Assembly (NCBI GenBank): GCA_046263195.1
Contig: JBHELG010000088.1
Coordinates: 1-9,111, forward strand
DNA length: 9,111 nt
Reading direction: 5' to 3'
From: JBHELG01 sp046263195
GTDB lineage: Bacteria; Actinomycetota; Nitriliruptoria; Nitriliruptorales; JAHWKO01
The notes under the pieces were generated by a model. The model had not been told where the DNA came from and searched no databases. It saw only the letters and a list, made by a program, of their open reading frames with translations. Both the position numbers and the translations under genes were made by a program. Every line of letters begins with the position of its first letter. The first letter of the stretch is position 1. Positions 1 through 6,235 of this stretch are shown piece by piece.

Positions 1-36
1 ACGCTGCTTTCGCTTCGGGTCTGGGGCAGCGTGTGA

Positions 37-132
37 GTCCCGATCCCGCGCTACCGGGAGATCGCGGAGCACGCAGCCGAGAAGATCATGAAGCAGCTCG
101 AGCCGACCCTGGGAGAGAGATGGTGGCGATGA
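37..132 (+). other. Tail of an unidentified reading frame upstream of the HicB-like gene
   Basis: A frame with a helical, charged tail (residues such as RYREIAEHAAEKIMKQLEP) reads from just after a TGA at 34-36 to a TGA at 130-132. The only ATG inside it is at 88-90, so any real gene must begin further left in another frame or have lost its start. Its stop overlaps the ATG at 129-131 of the next gene in the pattern ATGA, the usual sign of translational coupling in a two-gene operon. In toxin-antitoxin pairs this slot would hold the partner toxin, but nothing in these 31 codons identifies HicA or any other toxin. The RYREIAEH stretch faintly recalls the start of GntR-type regulators, which is not enough for a call. 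Confidence 0.25.
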
Positions 133-529
133 GCGAACGGCCGACCTTCACAGCCGTCTGCCGCCGATCCGGCCGCTGGTGGGCCTTCGAGGTGAAGGAG
201 CTCGACGGCGTCTTCGGCCAGGCCAAGCGTCTCGACCAGGTGGCCGACGCCGCCCGCGACGTCATCGTCCTCATGCTCGATCTCAGCGACGACGAGGCGG
301 ACTCGTTCGACATCGTCGTCGAGCCCCACCTCGGCGACGAACTCGACGCCGCCATTCGAGATGCAGTGGCGTTGCGAGAGAACAGGCCGAGCGCCAACAA
401 GCAGTCCGGGCGCAGGCCACCCGCGAAGCCGCCCACCGGCTCACAGAAGAAGCTGGCCTGCCGATGCGCGACGTCGGCTGGCTGCTCGGCCTCGCACACC
501 AGCGCGTCGCGCAACTCGTCAAGCGCTGA
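129..529 (+). pseudogene. HicB-like antitoxin-type protein with C-terminal HTH, split by a -1 frameshift
   Basis: The first part (129 to about 379) reads as a HicB-type fold: a beta strand TFTAVCRRSGRWWAFEV, then GVFGQAKRLDQVADAARDVIVLML, then DSFDIVVEP. This matches the small HicB-like proteins common in actinobacteria. The second part (about 380-529, another frame) continues the same protein: an alanine/glutamine-rich helix EQAERQQAVRAQATREAAHRL followed by a helix-turn-helix, GLPMRDVGWLLGLAHQRVAQLV, that would bind the operator. Joining the halves needs one extra base near 378-380, where GA should be a full codon. The joined product is about 133 residues, a normal length. ATG 129 is preferred over ATG 120 because GGGAGAGAG at 111-119 lies 9 bases upstream of it, against 0 for ATG 120, and because of the ATGA overlap with the preceding frame. 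Family assignment is fairly secure; whether the frameshift is real, a sequencing error or programmed is open. Confidence 0.72.
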
Positions 530-618
530 ACGCTGCGGAGCAGCCCACCACGCGTCCGCTCGACGAGCCTTGGCCGGCGCTGCTCGGCAGACGGCGGCTC
601 GGCATCCGGTAGACACTT

Positions 619-640
619 GGTACACATCCGGTACACATCA
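619..640 (+). repeat. Tandem 10-base repeat GGTACACATC near the tRNA scar
   Basis: GGTACACATC occurs at 619-628 and again at 630-639, one base apart. A weaker relative, CCGGTAGACAC, lies just upstream at 606-616. The cluster sits about 125 bases before the tRNA-Ala fragment, on the side where an integrated element would lie. Short direct repeats in this position are often recombinase arm-type or excisionase sites; that role here is inference only. Confidence 0.4.
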
Positions 641-762
641 GCTCCGGAATCGACCGGAACTACGCCGATGTAGGTCCGACTCACAGCAGCGTGTTTCCGC
701 TGGTCAGACGGCATCCAGGACACCCAGGGGAACCCGCTGACACCGGATGACACGCCCTGAAG

Positions 763-808
763 TTCGTTCGCAACGAAGAAGTCGTCGGTTCAAATCCGAT
801 CACCTCCA
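763..808 (+). tRNA. 3' part of a tRNA-Ala(CGC) gene (partial, attR-like)
   Basis: The 3' part of a tRNA can be folded by eye. The anticodon arm is 763-766 pairing with 774-777 around a seven-base loop TTCGCAA with anticodon CGC at 769-771. The variable loop is AAGTC (779-783). The T arm is GTCGG (784-788) pairing with CCGAT (796-800) around TTCAAAT. The acceptor 3' strand is CACCTCC (801-807), followed by discriminator A at 808. The T at acceptor position 70 would give the G3:U70 pair expected of alanine tRNAs. Base pair 27:43 is already mismatched (G762/G778), and upstream there is no D arm or 5' acceptor strand. Tyrosine-recombinase elements commonly integrate into tRNA 3' ends and leave such a copy, so this is best read as an attachment-site scar. 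CCA is not encoded (ACCC follows). Confidence 0.8.
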
Positions 809-815
809 CCCGGAG

Positions 816-839
816 ATCCCGCCGAACTCGGCGGGATTT
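816..839 (+). terminator. Intrinsic terminator of the truncated tRNA
   Basis: ATCCCGCCG (816-824) pairs perfectly with CGGCGGGAT (829-837) around the loop AACT, and the stem runs into TTT at 837-839. It begins 8 bases after the tRNA discriminator base, the normal place for a tRNA terminator. This implies the sequence to the right of the scar is the original downstream flank of the tRNA gene. Confidence 0.75.
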
Positions 840-868
840 CGCAGTTTCGGGGGGGTAGCTTTCGTTTT

Positions 869-890
869 ACTGTGGTGCGGTCACCACAGT
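869..890. repeat. Perfect 9-bp inverted repeat with 4-base loop
   Basis: ACTGTGGTG (869-877) and CACCACAGT (882-890) are perfect complements around CGGT. On the plus strand a T-run precedes the hairpin (TTTTA, 865-869) and no T-run follows. On the minus strand it is followed by AAAAC. It is therefore not a standard terminator in either direction. A further partial copy, CACACCACA, follows at 891-899. It may be a protein-binding site tied to the nearby recombinase remnant; this is inference. Confidence 0.6.
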
Positions 891-1063
891 CACACCACAA
901 GTGGAGCAGCGTTCGGACCCGGCCCGCGGCCAAGTCGCTCCTCCAGGTAGGCGAGATTCTCGAAGGCAGGGACGGCTGCGAGGCCGCAGATGACCAGCAG
1001 CCAGGGGAGGGTGCTCAGCTCCGACTCAGCGGCGCGGGTCGCCAGCCCTTGCTGCTGCCGCAG
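890..1063 (-). pseudogene. In-frame extension beyond the recombinase stop, with one hydrophobic segment
   Basis: Reading minus-strand codons on from the TAG at 1066-1064 in the same frame gives 57 more residues before a TGA at 892-890. The stretch is helical and charged at first (LRQQQGLATRAAESELS). It is then hydrophobic (LPWLLVICGLAAVPAF, a plausible membrane segment) and ends in a polar tail. No ATG or GTG start is visible within it. The helical run crosses the TAG smoothly (EARAANDA, stop, LRQQQG), which suggests the TAG is a nonsense mutation in what was one continuous frame. No family is recognised, and it may be chance. Confidence 0.25.
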
Positions 1064-1545
1064 CTAGGCGTCGTTCGCGGCGCGGGCTTCTGCCAGCACG
1101 AGTAGCCGTCGCTGTGCCCCAGGTGCTCGGCGACGTCTTCGGGGTCCAGTCCCAGTTCGAACAGTTGGTAGCAGGCGGCGTGGCGCCTCCAGGTGTGGAG
1201 GCTCCATCGCCAACGCCGATAGTCTTGCCCTCCCGTAGGGCGCTCTCCTTGCTGTGACCTTGGGTGCCTCGGGAGTGGCGGCAGTAGTCGACCCTTTTGG
1301 GCCAGCCCAGCTGCTCGGCCCACACTTCGAACCTTCGGTGCGCCGGCGGTGGACCGGCCACGTCCCGCCCTGCGGTGCGCCGAACCACCAACCCTCTCGT
1401 CCGGGACGACCGCCTAGACATCGTCGGCGAGCCAGGGTGGCACCCACATCTCTCGAAGCTTGCGGTGCTTCGGGGGGGACTGACCCTTTGAGGTTTCTGT
1501 GCCCGTTCCTCGATGTCGAACCAGCCGTTGCCGTCCCGGTCGCGC
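1064..1545 (-). pseudogene. Decayed tyrosine recombinase (phage-type integrase)
   Basis: Pieces of one integrase catalytic domain appear in order but in different frames. They are DRDGNGWFDIEER (about 1503-1544), PKHRKLREMWVPPWLADDV ending in a stop at 1416-1414 (1417-1473), GREGWWFGAPQGGTW (1358-1402), RRFEVWAEQLGWPKR (1293-1337) and the core box at 1090-1221. That box holds SLHTWRRHAACYQLFELGLDPEDVAEHLGHSDG, matching the family's HxxR box and the LGHS box before the catalytic tyrosine. PPKHRK is the usual strand carrying the catalytic lysine. At least four frame changes and one stop lie within 480 bases, no tyrosine is found after LGHSDGY in a sensible context, and the N-terminal half is not recognisable. 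The gene cannot make an active enzyme. It lies about 250 bases from the tRNA-Ala scar, which fits its having been the integrase of a tRNA-targeting element. Confidence 0.8.
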
Positions 1546-2000
1546 CACCAGCGCGGACTCGTGGAGAACAAGAACCTAACCGAGCGTCGCCCAATACGGC
1601 GCCCCCGACTGGCGGTTCGACACATGGGTCTCCACCTCCAGCCCCGCCGACGCGCGAGATGGACGGCGTCAGCACGCAATTCCCGACGTGACCCGCAACC
1701 CAGCCACCCGCTCGGGCGACGTCCTCACGCCAGTAGCGACAACGTCCGGGCCCGCTACAGCACTCGGCGACGGCGAGCGCACACCTCATGTCCCTTGGTG
1801 CGGTCACGAAGGCCACGGATGTAACCTCACTCGCTGAGCGGATTGCACGTACAGGAGCCACAGCGGCGTGAATCGTGGCCCGAGAGATGGGCCCGGTGTC
1901 GATTGCCTCGAGGGTTGCCGAACTGTGAGCGGTCGGGCCGTGAGGTAGCAAGACGCTCCAGGTCCCTTTCTCGCTCACCCGACGAAGGCAGGAGGAGACT
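1546..2000. other. 455 bases without a recognisable gene
   Basis: Both strands are open for stretches in high-GC frames, but none gives a recognisable protein. A minus-strand frame here (for instance GPISRATIHAAVAPVRAI) could belong to the lost N-terminal half of the recombinase, but I see no integrase motif. The promoter of the gene at 2001 must lie at the right end. I cannot point to convincing -10 and -35 boxes. Confidence 0.4.
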
Positions 2001-2432
2001 ATGGAGGACACGCATGATCCCCGGCTTCAGCTGCACGAGCCGCCGGACGAGCTGATTACCTATCCCTACGATCGGGTTAAAGCGTTGTTGGATAACCCAG
2101 ATCAGGTCAACGCCGCCATTGAGGAACTTGTCGACGCGGGATTCGATCGGGAGAAGATCTTCGTGTTATGCGGTCCCCTCGGGGCCGATCGCCTCGACGT
2201 CGATGGTCGACATCATGGACTGCGCGGCCGCATCTACCGCTTTGTCGAGCAGCTGGGAGATGTACGCGAGAACCTCCAGCAGTCCGCTGACCACCTCAAA
2301 GCTGGTGGTTTTTGGCTCACCGTACCGGCGGATGAAGAGAACATGAGCAGGGTCGCGGAGATCCTCAGCAAGCACGGTGCCCACGACATGGTCCACTATG
2401 GGCAGTGGCATCATGAGCAGCTGGGCTCCTGA
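2001..2432 (+). CDS. Conserved small soluble protein, possibly YflT/general-stress-like
   Basis: An intact 143-residue protein with an excellent ribosome site: AGGAGG at 1990-1995, five bases before ATG. After a polar N-terminus it reads YDRVKALLDNPDQVNAAIEEL, then VDAGFDREKIFVLCGPLGADRLD, then HHGLRGRIYRFVEQLGD, then a helix and a final GGFWLTVPADEE with HGAHDMVHYG. There is no signal peptide or membrane segment. The alternation of a helix that pairs adjacent residues (QVNAAIEELVDAGF) with beta strands recalls small ferredoxin-like stress proteins of the YflT/general stress protein 17M type, and I recall similar actinobacterial hypothetical proteins carrying the HHGLRGRIYRF block. This is resemblance from memory, not a proven assignment. 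No reaction is known. It stands alone: the nearest downstream gene is a pseudogene 75 bases away on the same strand. Confidence 0.85.
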   Translation: MEDTHDPRLQLHEPPDELITYPYDRVKALLDNPDQVNAAIEELVDAGFDREKIFVLCGPLGADRLDVDGRHHGLRGRIYRFVEQLGDVRENLQQSADHLKAGGFWLTVPADEENMSRVAEILSKHGAHDMVHYGQWHHEQLGS

Positions 2433-2507
2433 TCAAGCGGATGGCAAGGGACGTCTCATTGCGATCCACCCGTACAAGTGCCAGCGTCCTAGTCCGAGAG
2501 GCACACG

Positions 2508-2762
2508 ATGAAGGTCTCGATCATCGGCGCGGGAAACATGGGCGGTGCTATCGGCACCCGCGCCATCGCTGGCGGCCACGAGGTGGAGATCGTCGACCTG
2601 GACCCGCCCAGAAGCTCGCCGACCAGCTCACGGGCAAGGTCGTCGTCGACATTACGAACCCCCTGGACACCGTGACGTGGGAGGCTCGCGACGCCGCCCG
2701 GCAGCTCCTCCGCCGAAGAGGTCCAGCAGCTCGTGCCGGAGGGGACGGCAGTTCGTGACAGC
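2508..2762 (+). pseudogene. Remnant of F420-dependent NADP oxidoreductase (F420_oxidored family)
   Basis: The start is clear: ATG 2508, then MKVSIIGAGNMGGAIGTRAI, the Rossmann GxGxMG dinucleotide-binding motif, and GGHEVEIVDLDP. The frame then shifts to AQKLADQLTGKVVVDITNPLDTVTWE, and shifts back to LATPPGSSSAEEVQQLVPEGTAV, ending at a junk tail with a TAG near 2791. In the family about 50 residues separate the DLDP and GKVVVDI blocks, including a hydrophobic VVVLAVPY strand; here they are almost adjacent, so an internal piece is gone. The C-terminal half after PEGTAV (normally VKAFNT and onward) is also missing. The family moves hydride between NADPH and coenzyme F420 or a related cofactor. 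This copy has lost two regions and cannot be functional. The upstream GAGAGG at 2496-2501 may be its old ribosome site. Confidence 0.8.
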
Positions 2763-2792
2763 GACCGAGCTCAAAGGGCCGACTAGGGAGTG

Positions 2793-3577
2793 TCAGCCCA
2801 TTAGTCCCGTGAGGTCGACGACGACGGGGGCGTGGTCTGATGGTGCCTTCCCCTTGCGCGCCTCACGGTCCACGTAGGCGTCACGCACCGCGGTAAAGAA
2901 GGGGTCGTTGGCGTAGACGAGGTCGATGCGCATCCCGAAGTTCTTGTGAAACATGCCAGCTCGGTAGTCCCAATACGTGAAGGGACGGTCGTACTTCAAG
3001 GGCCTTGGTACGACGTCTCGAAGGCCCAGAGACCGCAGGGCGGCCAGGGCCTCGCGCTCTGGGGGCGTGACATGCGTCGAGTTCGCGAACGCCAGCGGGT
3101 CCCAGACGTCAGCGTCCGTCGGAGCAATGTTGAAGTCGCCGCAGATCGCCAATGGCCGATCGACCTTCAGCTCGCCAACGACAACCTCACGCAGGGCGGC
3201 CAGCCACTCCAGCTTGTAGGCGTAGTGGGGATGGCCTGGCTCCCGACCGTTAGGGACGTAGACCGACGACACTCGCACGTCCCCGCAGGTCGCTGCAATG
3301 GCGCGAGCTCGGGCTGGGGGAAGCCGGGCTCGCCCGGAAGCCCCTTGGCCACCTCGCTAAGGCCGACACGCGACAGCAACGCAACTCCGTTCCAGTGATC
3401 CCAGCCATAGGCAGCCACCTCGTAGCCGAGTGGCTCCACGGCTTCCGAGGGGAACTCGCCCTCGGCGCACTTCGTCTCCTGCAAGCACACCACGTCGGGG
3501 CGAACCGTCTGGAGCCACTCGACCAATCGGGGCACGCGGGCGCCCACCGAGTTCACGTTCCAGGTAGCGATCCGCAC
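2793..3577 (-). pseudogene. xth: Exonuclease III (AP endonuclease family), one -1 frameshift
   Basis: Start is GTG 3577-3575 behind GGAGGAGG (about 3583-3590). The first half reads RIATWNVNSVGARV with N7, then CLQETK with the metal-binding E34, then WNGVALLSR. The second half, in another frame from about 3305 down, reads RVSSVYVPNGREPGH, CGDFNIAPTDADVWDP (catalytic D and N), DYRAGMFHKNFGMRIDLVY, and SDHAPVVVDL with the catalytic histidine. Every active-site motif of the ExoIII family is present and in order. Only one base is missing, near 3305-3309, where GAGCTCGC should be GAG-GCT-CGC to join PE to ARAIAA. The restored product is about 262 residues, normal for the family. It would trim 3' ends and cut at abasic sites in base-excision repair. 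Intact flanking motifs and a single-base lesion make either a sequencing error or a very recent mutation likely. Confidence 0.85.
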
Positions 3578-3662
3578 CGCGCCTCCTCCCCCATCGTTCT
3601 TGGCACGGTTCGAGCGGTTCTGATGCTGGTAACCGTATTCCTCACGCCGTCTCGAGCCTTGG

Positions 3663-3857
3663 CTAGTCGGCCTCAGTGACGTGCATGCCTAGGGGGAAGT
3701 GATCGCAGAACCCCTCCTCGTCGACGGGCTTCCCCTCCCCACCGAACGGTTTGGGTCGTAGGTACCTGCCGGTGTTGAAGGTTCCGGGAAACCGCAGGAT
3801 CTGCACAGTTTCGGCCTTGGCTCGGATCGGCGAATTCTGGATGGTCAGTGCCAACAC
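3663..3857 (-). CDS. Small hypothetical protein
   Basis: A 64-residue frame from GTG 3857 to TAG 3663 reads LALTIQNSPIRAKAETVQIL, FPGTFNTGRYLRPKPFGGEG and ends GFCDHFPLGMHVTEAD. Most of its codons end in G or C, as in the neighbouring genes. The composition (balanced hydrophobic, charged and aromatic residues) looks like real protein rather than a shadow frame. The frame is open upstream to a TAG near 3893. A second minus-strand frame above it (VWPQVRRVFVHEPERPRAKGRLDI, from about 3957) could be the lost N-terminal part across a frameshift. I recognise no family and see no clear ribosome site. It could be a C-terminal fragment of a broken gene. Confidence 0.4.
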   Translation of the reverse strand: MLALTIQNSPIRAKAETVQILRFPGTFNTGRYLRPKPFGGEGKPVDEEGFCDHFPLGMHVTEAD

Positions 3858-4056
3858 CCGGCGATCCCGTTTCCCCGCGGACGCCGATGTCTAGCCTCCC
3901 TTTGGCTCTGGGGCGCTCCGGCTCGTGGACGAACACCCGCCTGACCTGTGGCCACACGCCGCCGTCCGGGTCGTAGGATCAGGTCGTGTCGAAGCCGTCC
4001 GTCGGATGACGCGGCTGACGCCGCCCCATTCCTCGCTCGTACCAAAGGTTGCTCTC

Positions 4057-5085
4057 ATGAGCAAGGGCGCCAGCGACGTCGTGCTCGTGCTCGACGGGCA
4101 CGAGGTGACGATCTCGAACCCGGACAAGATCTTCTTCTCCAAGCGGGGGGAAACGAAGCTCGACCTCGTCGAGTTCTACGAAGCAGTCCGTGGGCCACTT
4201 CTCGCCGCCATGGGCGGTCGGCCGGTCTTGCTCGAGCGGTTCCCCGAGGGAGCCCAGGGCGGCTCGTTCTTCCAGAAACGGGTTCCGACGTCACGGCCGT
4301 CGTGGCTGCAGACCACGCAGGTCAGCACGCCCAACGGCACGACGTCGGACGCGCTCGTCGCCGCCGATCTGGCTCATGTCGCGTGGGCGGTGAACATCGG
4401 CTGTCTCGGCTTTCACGTGTGGCCGACACGGGCGTCCGACCAGGACCACGCCGACGAGCTGCGCATCGACCTCGACCCGACGCCGGGTGTGCCCTTCTCG
4501 AAGGTGGCAGAGGCGGCGGTCGCAGTGCGCCGCTTCCTGGAGGAGATCGGCCTTGTCGGTTGGCCGAAGACAACCGGAAACCGAGGCATCCACGTCTATC
4601 TGCGCCTGGAGCCACGGTGGGACAGCTACCACGTCCGTGCCGCTGCGGTCGCCCTGGCGCGGGAACTCGAGCGCCGCCGGCCGGACCTCATCACCGCGGC
4701 GTGGTGGAAAGAGGAGCGCGGCCAGCGGGTGTTCATCGACTTCAACCAGAACGCGCCGCACAAGACCGTGTTCGGCGCTTGGTGCGTGAGGGCTCGCCCC
4801 GGCGCTCAGGTCTCGGCGCCGTTCTCCTGGGAGGAGCTCGACGGCCCGTTCCACCCAGACCGGTTCACCATGCCGGTGGTAGCCGAGCAGGTCGCCCACG
4901 AGGGCGATCCGTGGGCCGAAATGTACAAGCGGCGCCAGTCCATCGAGCCGCTCCTTGCCATGCACGACCGAGATCTCGCCAGCGGGTTGATGGATGCGCC
5001 GTGGCCGCCGGTGTACCCGAAACAGCCCAACGAGCCGCCCCGGGTCGCACCGAGCCGAGCCCGCAAACAGCGGCTCGGGGACTGA
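4057..5085 (+). CDS. Stand-alone LigD-type DNA primase-polymerase
   Basis: An intact 342-residue protein of the archaeo-eukaryotic primase type, like the polymerase domain of the end-joining ligase LigD. It extends DNA or RNA primers and fills gaps, preferring ribonucleotides in known members. The N-terminus carries the SNPDKIFF block (20-27) and RPVLLERFPEG. The catalytic motif is RIDLDPTPG with D138 and D140; the nucleotide-binding motif is TTGNRGIHVYLRL (172-184); the third acid is D228 in RVFIDFNQNAPHKTVFGAWCVRARPGA; then VSAPFSWEELD. All three metal-binding aspartates are present. ATG 4057 is chosen over the longer open frame from 3925 because AAAGG lies 8-9 bases upstream and family members begin about 20 residues before the NPDK block. 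There is no ligase or nuclease domain, and no ku gene is visible, so it belongs with the separate PolD/Prim-PolC-type proteins of actinobacteria. TAGGAT at 3974-3979 is a possible -10 box. Confidence 0.93.
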   Translation: MSKGASDVVLVLDGHEVTISNPDKIFFSKRGETKLDLVEFYEAVRGPLLAAMGGRPVLLERFPEGAQGGSFFQKRVPTSRPSWLQTTQVSTPNGTTSDALVAADLAHVAWAVNIGCLGFHVWPTRASDQDHADELRIDLDPTPGVPFSKVAEAAVAVRRFLEEIGLVGWPKTTGNRGIHVYLRLEPRWDSYHVRAAAVALARELERRRPDLITAAWWKEERGQRVFIDFNQNAPHKTVFGAWCVRARPGAQVSAPFSWEELDGPFHPDRFTMPVVAEQVAHEGDPWAEMYKRRQSIEPLLAMHDRDLASGLMDAPWPPVYPKQPNEPPRVAPSRARKQRLGD

Positions 5086-6235
5086 TCGATCCGTGGGCAC
5101 CCTGCCCCGTCTTCGACCATCCGAAATGGTGAAAGCTCAACTTCCGATTGGCGCTGTGATACTCGAGGAGGGAGCGGTTCGGGGGCGACCATGGCGGTGC
5201 TGGAGCCGGAATACAGTCGTCCGTACTGAGGTGGCGTAGGCAGGGAGCCAGACGCCGATATGGCCACGAGCCCGAGGAAGCCGGCTCGGATGATCCGTCG
5301 GTAGTCAGCGCGTGCCCGTTTCGACCCGGAATTCGACCGCCTGCGAGACCAGGTGACCATCGGCCCGACGAGCACGAGCACTCCGGCGGTGCCTGATCGG
5401 TCGTGGTGAGCGTGGGCGAGCACGATCTCGGCCCCGGCGGCCAGCATGACGAGGCCGGCGACGACCCGTAGATCACGTTGATGTTATGTACGGACTGGAT
5501 CGGGTCTTCTGTGGTCGCTGTCTGAGGTAGGCACGCCCGACGGCAGCTTCGTCGAGGTCGCGCTGACCGACGCCTTCGAGGTGGTCTTGGTTCAAGACGA
5601 CAGTGGGTGACCGGGTCCGGTTCGCCCGTTGCCCAGCGAGCGGCAACGAGCACGAGTTTCCTGCCGCGCGCCCGCACACCTGAGGGGCCTCTCAGCCTCT
5701 CAGTGCGAGGCGCTTGAACGGCTGGTTGCCCTGCGCGTCCGCATCTGGTCAGCCCGCTCGAGTTGGCCAGCCGACCGTCTCGCGGGCTGCGAGGAGGCCA
5801 TTCGACCCAGCCACGAGCTCGTCATCGAACCCCGGGAACAATGTCCGTAGCGGTCCGGTCCGCCGGGATCCAACGTGCCCAGACGCGTTCGATGACAACA
5901 TGATGCCGGAGACGCAGCCGTCTCCTGAGGGTCGCGCCGGCCCTCCCCAACCCTCGTCTACTGCATATGTCCTCGATCCTGTCCTCGCTTCGACACGTCT
6001 CGCAGGTGTTAGCCGCGGGAGCGATCGGAGGCCGACCCCACGACCGGGAGCTCCACCTCAACCCAGAGGGCACCACCGGAGGTCGTCGACGCCCTGACAC
6101 AGAGCAATGGTTTCCTGAGGTTCGCCGCTGATTCTGCCCGTTACTGTCTCTTCTCCTCCGACGATCGGTAGGGTCATCGCGACGATGGCCTGACCGGGCT
6201 TTCAGTCCCGGACGGGCGTCAAGGGAGAGGTGGCA
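5086..6235. other. 1.15 kb without an intact gene
   Basis: No frame gives a recognisable full protein. The best signal is a minus-strand hydrophobic remnant described separately. A plus-strand 54-codon frame (5967-6131) and longer plus-strand frames around 5630-6097 are rich in arginine, proline and serine, as expected of high-GC shadow frames. The right end must hold the promoter of the peptidase gene; TAGGGT at 6169-6174 is a weak -10 candidate with no well-spaced -35 box. Confidence 0.5.
5220..5470 (-). pseudogene. Possible membrane-protein remnant (LtrA-like?)
   Basis: On the minus strand one frame gives three hydrophobic runs in order: VVAGLVMLAAGAEIVLAHAH, AGVLVLVGPMVTW and IRAGFLGLVAISASGSLP. 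The first two resemble the helices near the C-terminus of low temperature requirement A (LtrA) family proteins, where a histidine often ends the first helix. The region upstream in the minus direction is broken by stops and frame changes, and no start is visible. The link to LtrA rests on remembered family pattern, so it is weak. Ordinary degradation of some other multi-pass protein, or chance in GC-rich DNA, remains possible. Confidence 0.25.

Noticed and set aside
747..950. Plus-strand ORF of 67 codons
   Set aside because: It covers the tRNA fragment, its terminator and the hairpin; it is chance coding over structural DNA.
1064..2011. A 315-codon minus-strand frame read as one protein
   Set aside because: Only two short parts of it match the integrase; the matching blocks move between frames, so the frame as a whole is not a gene.
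3948..5132. Long second plus-strand frame (about 394 codons) over the polymerase gene
   Set aside because: Arginine-, proline- and alanine-rich shadow frame of the clearly real LigD-type polymerase; no motifs.
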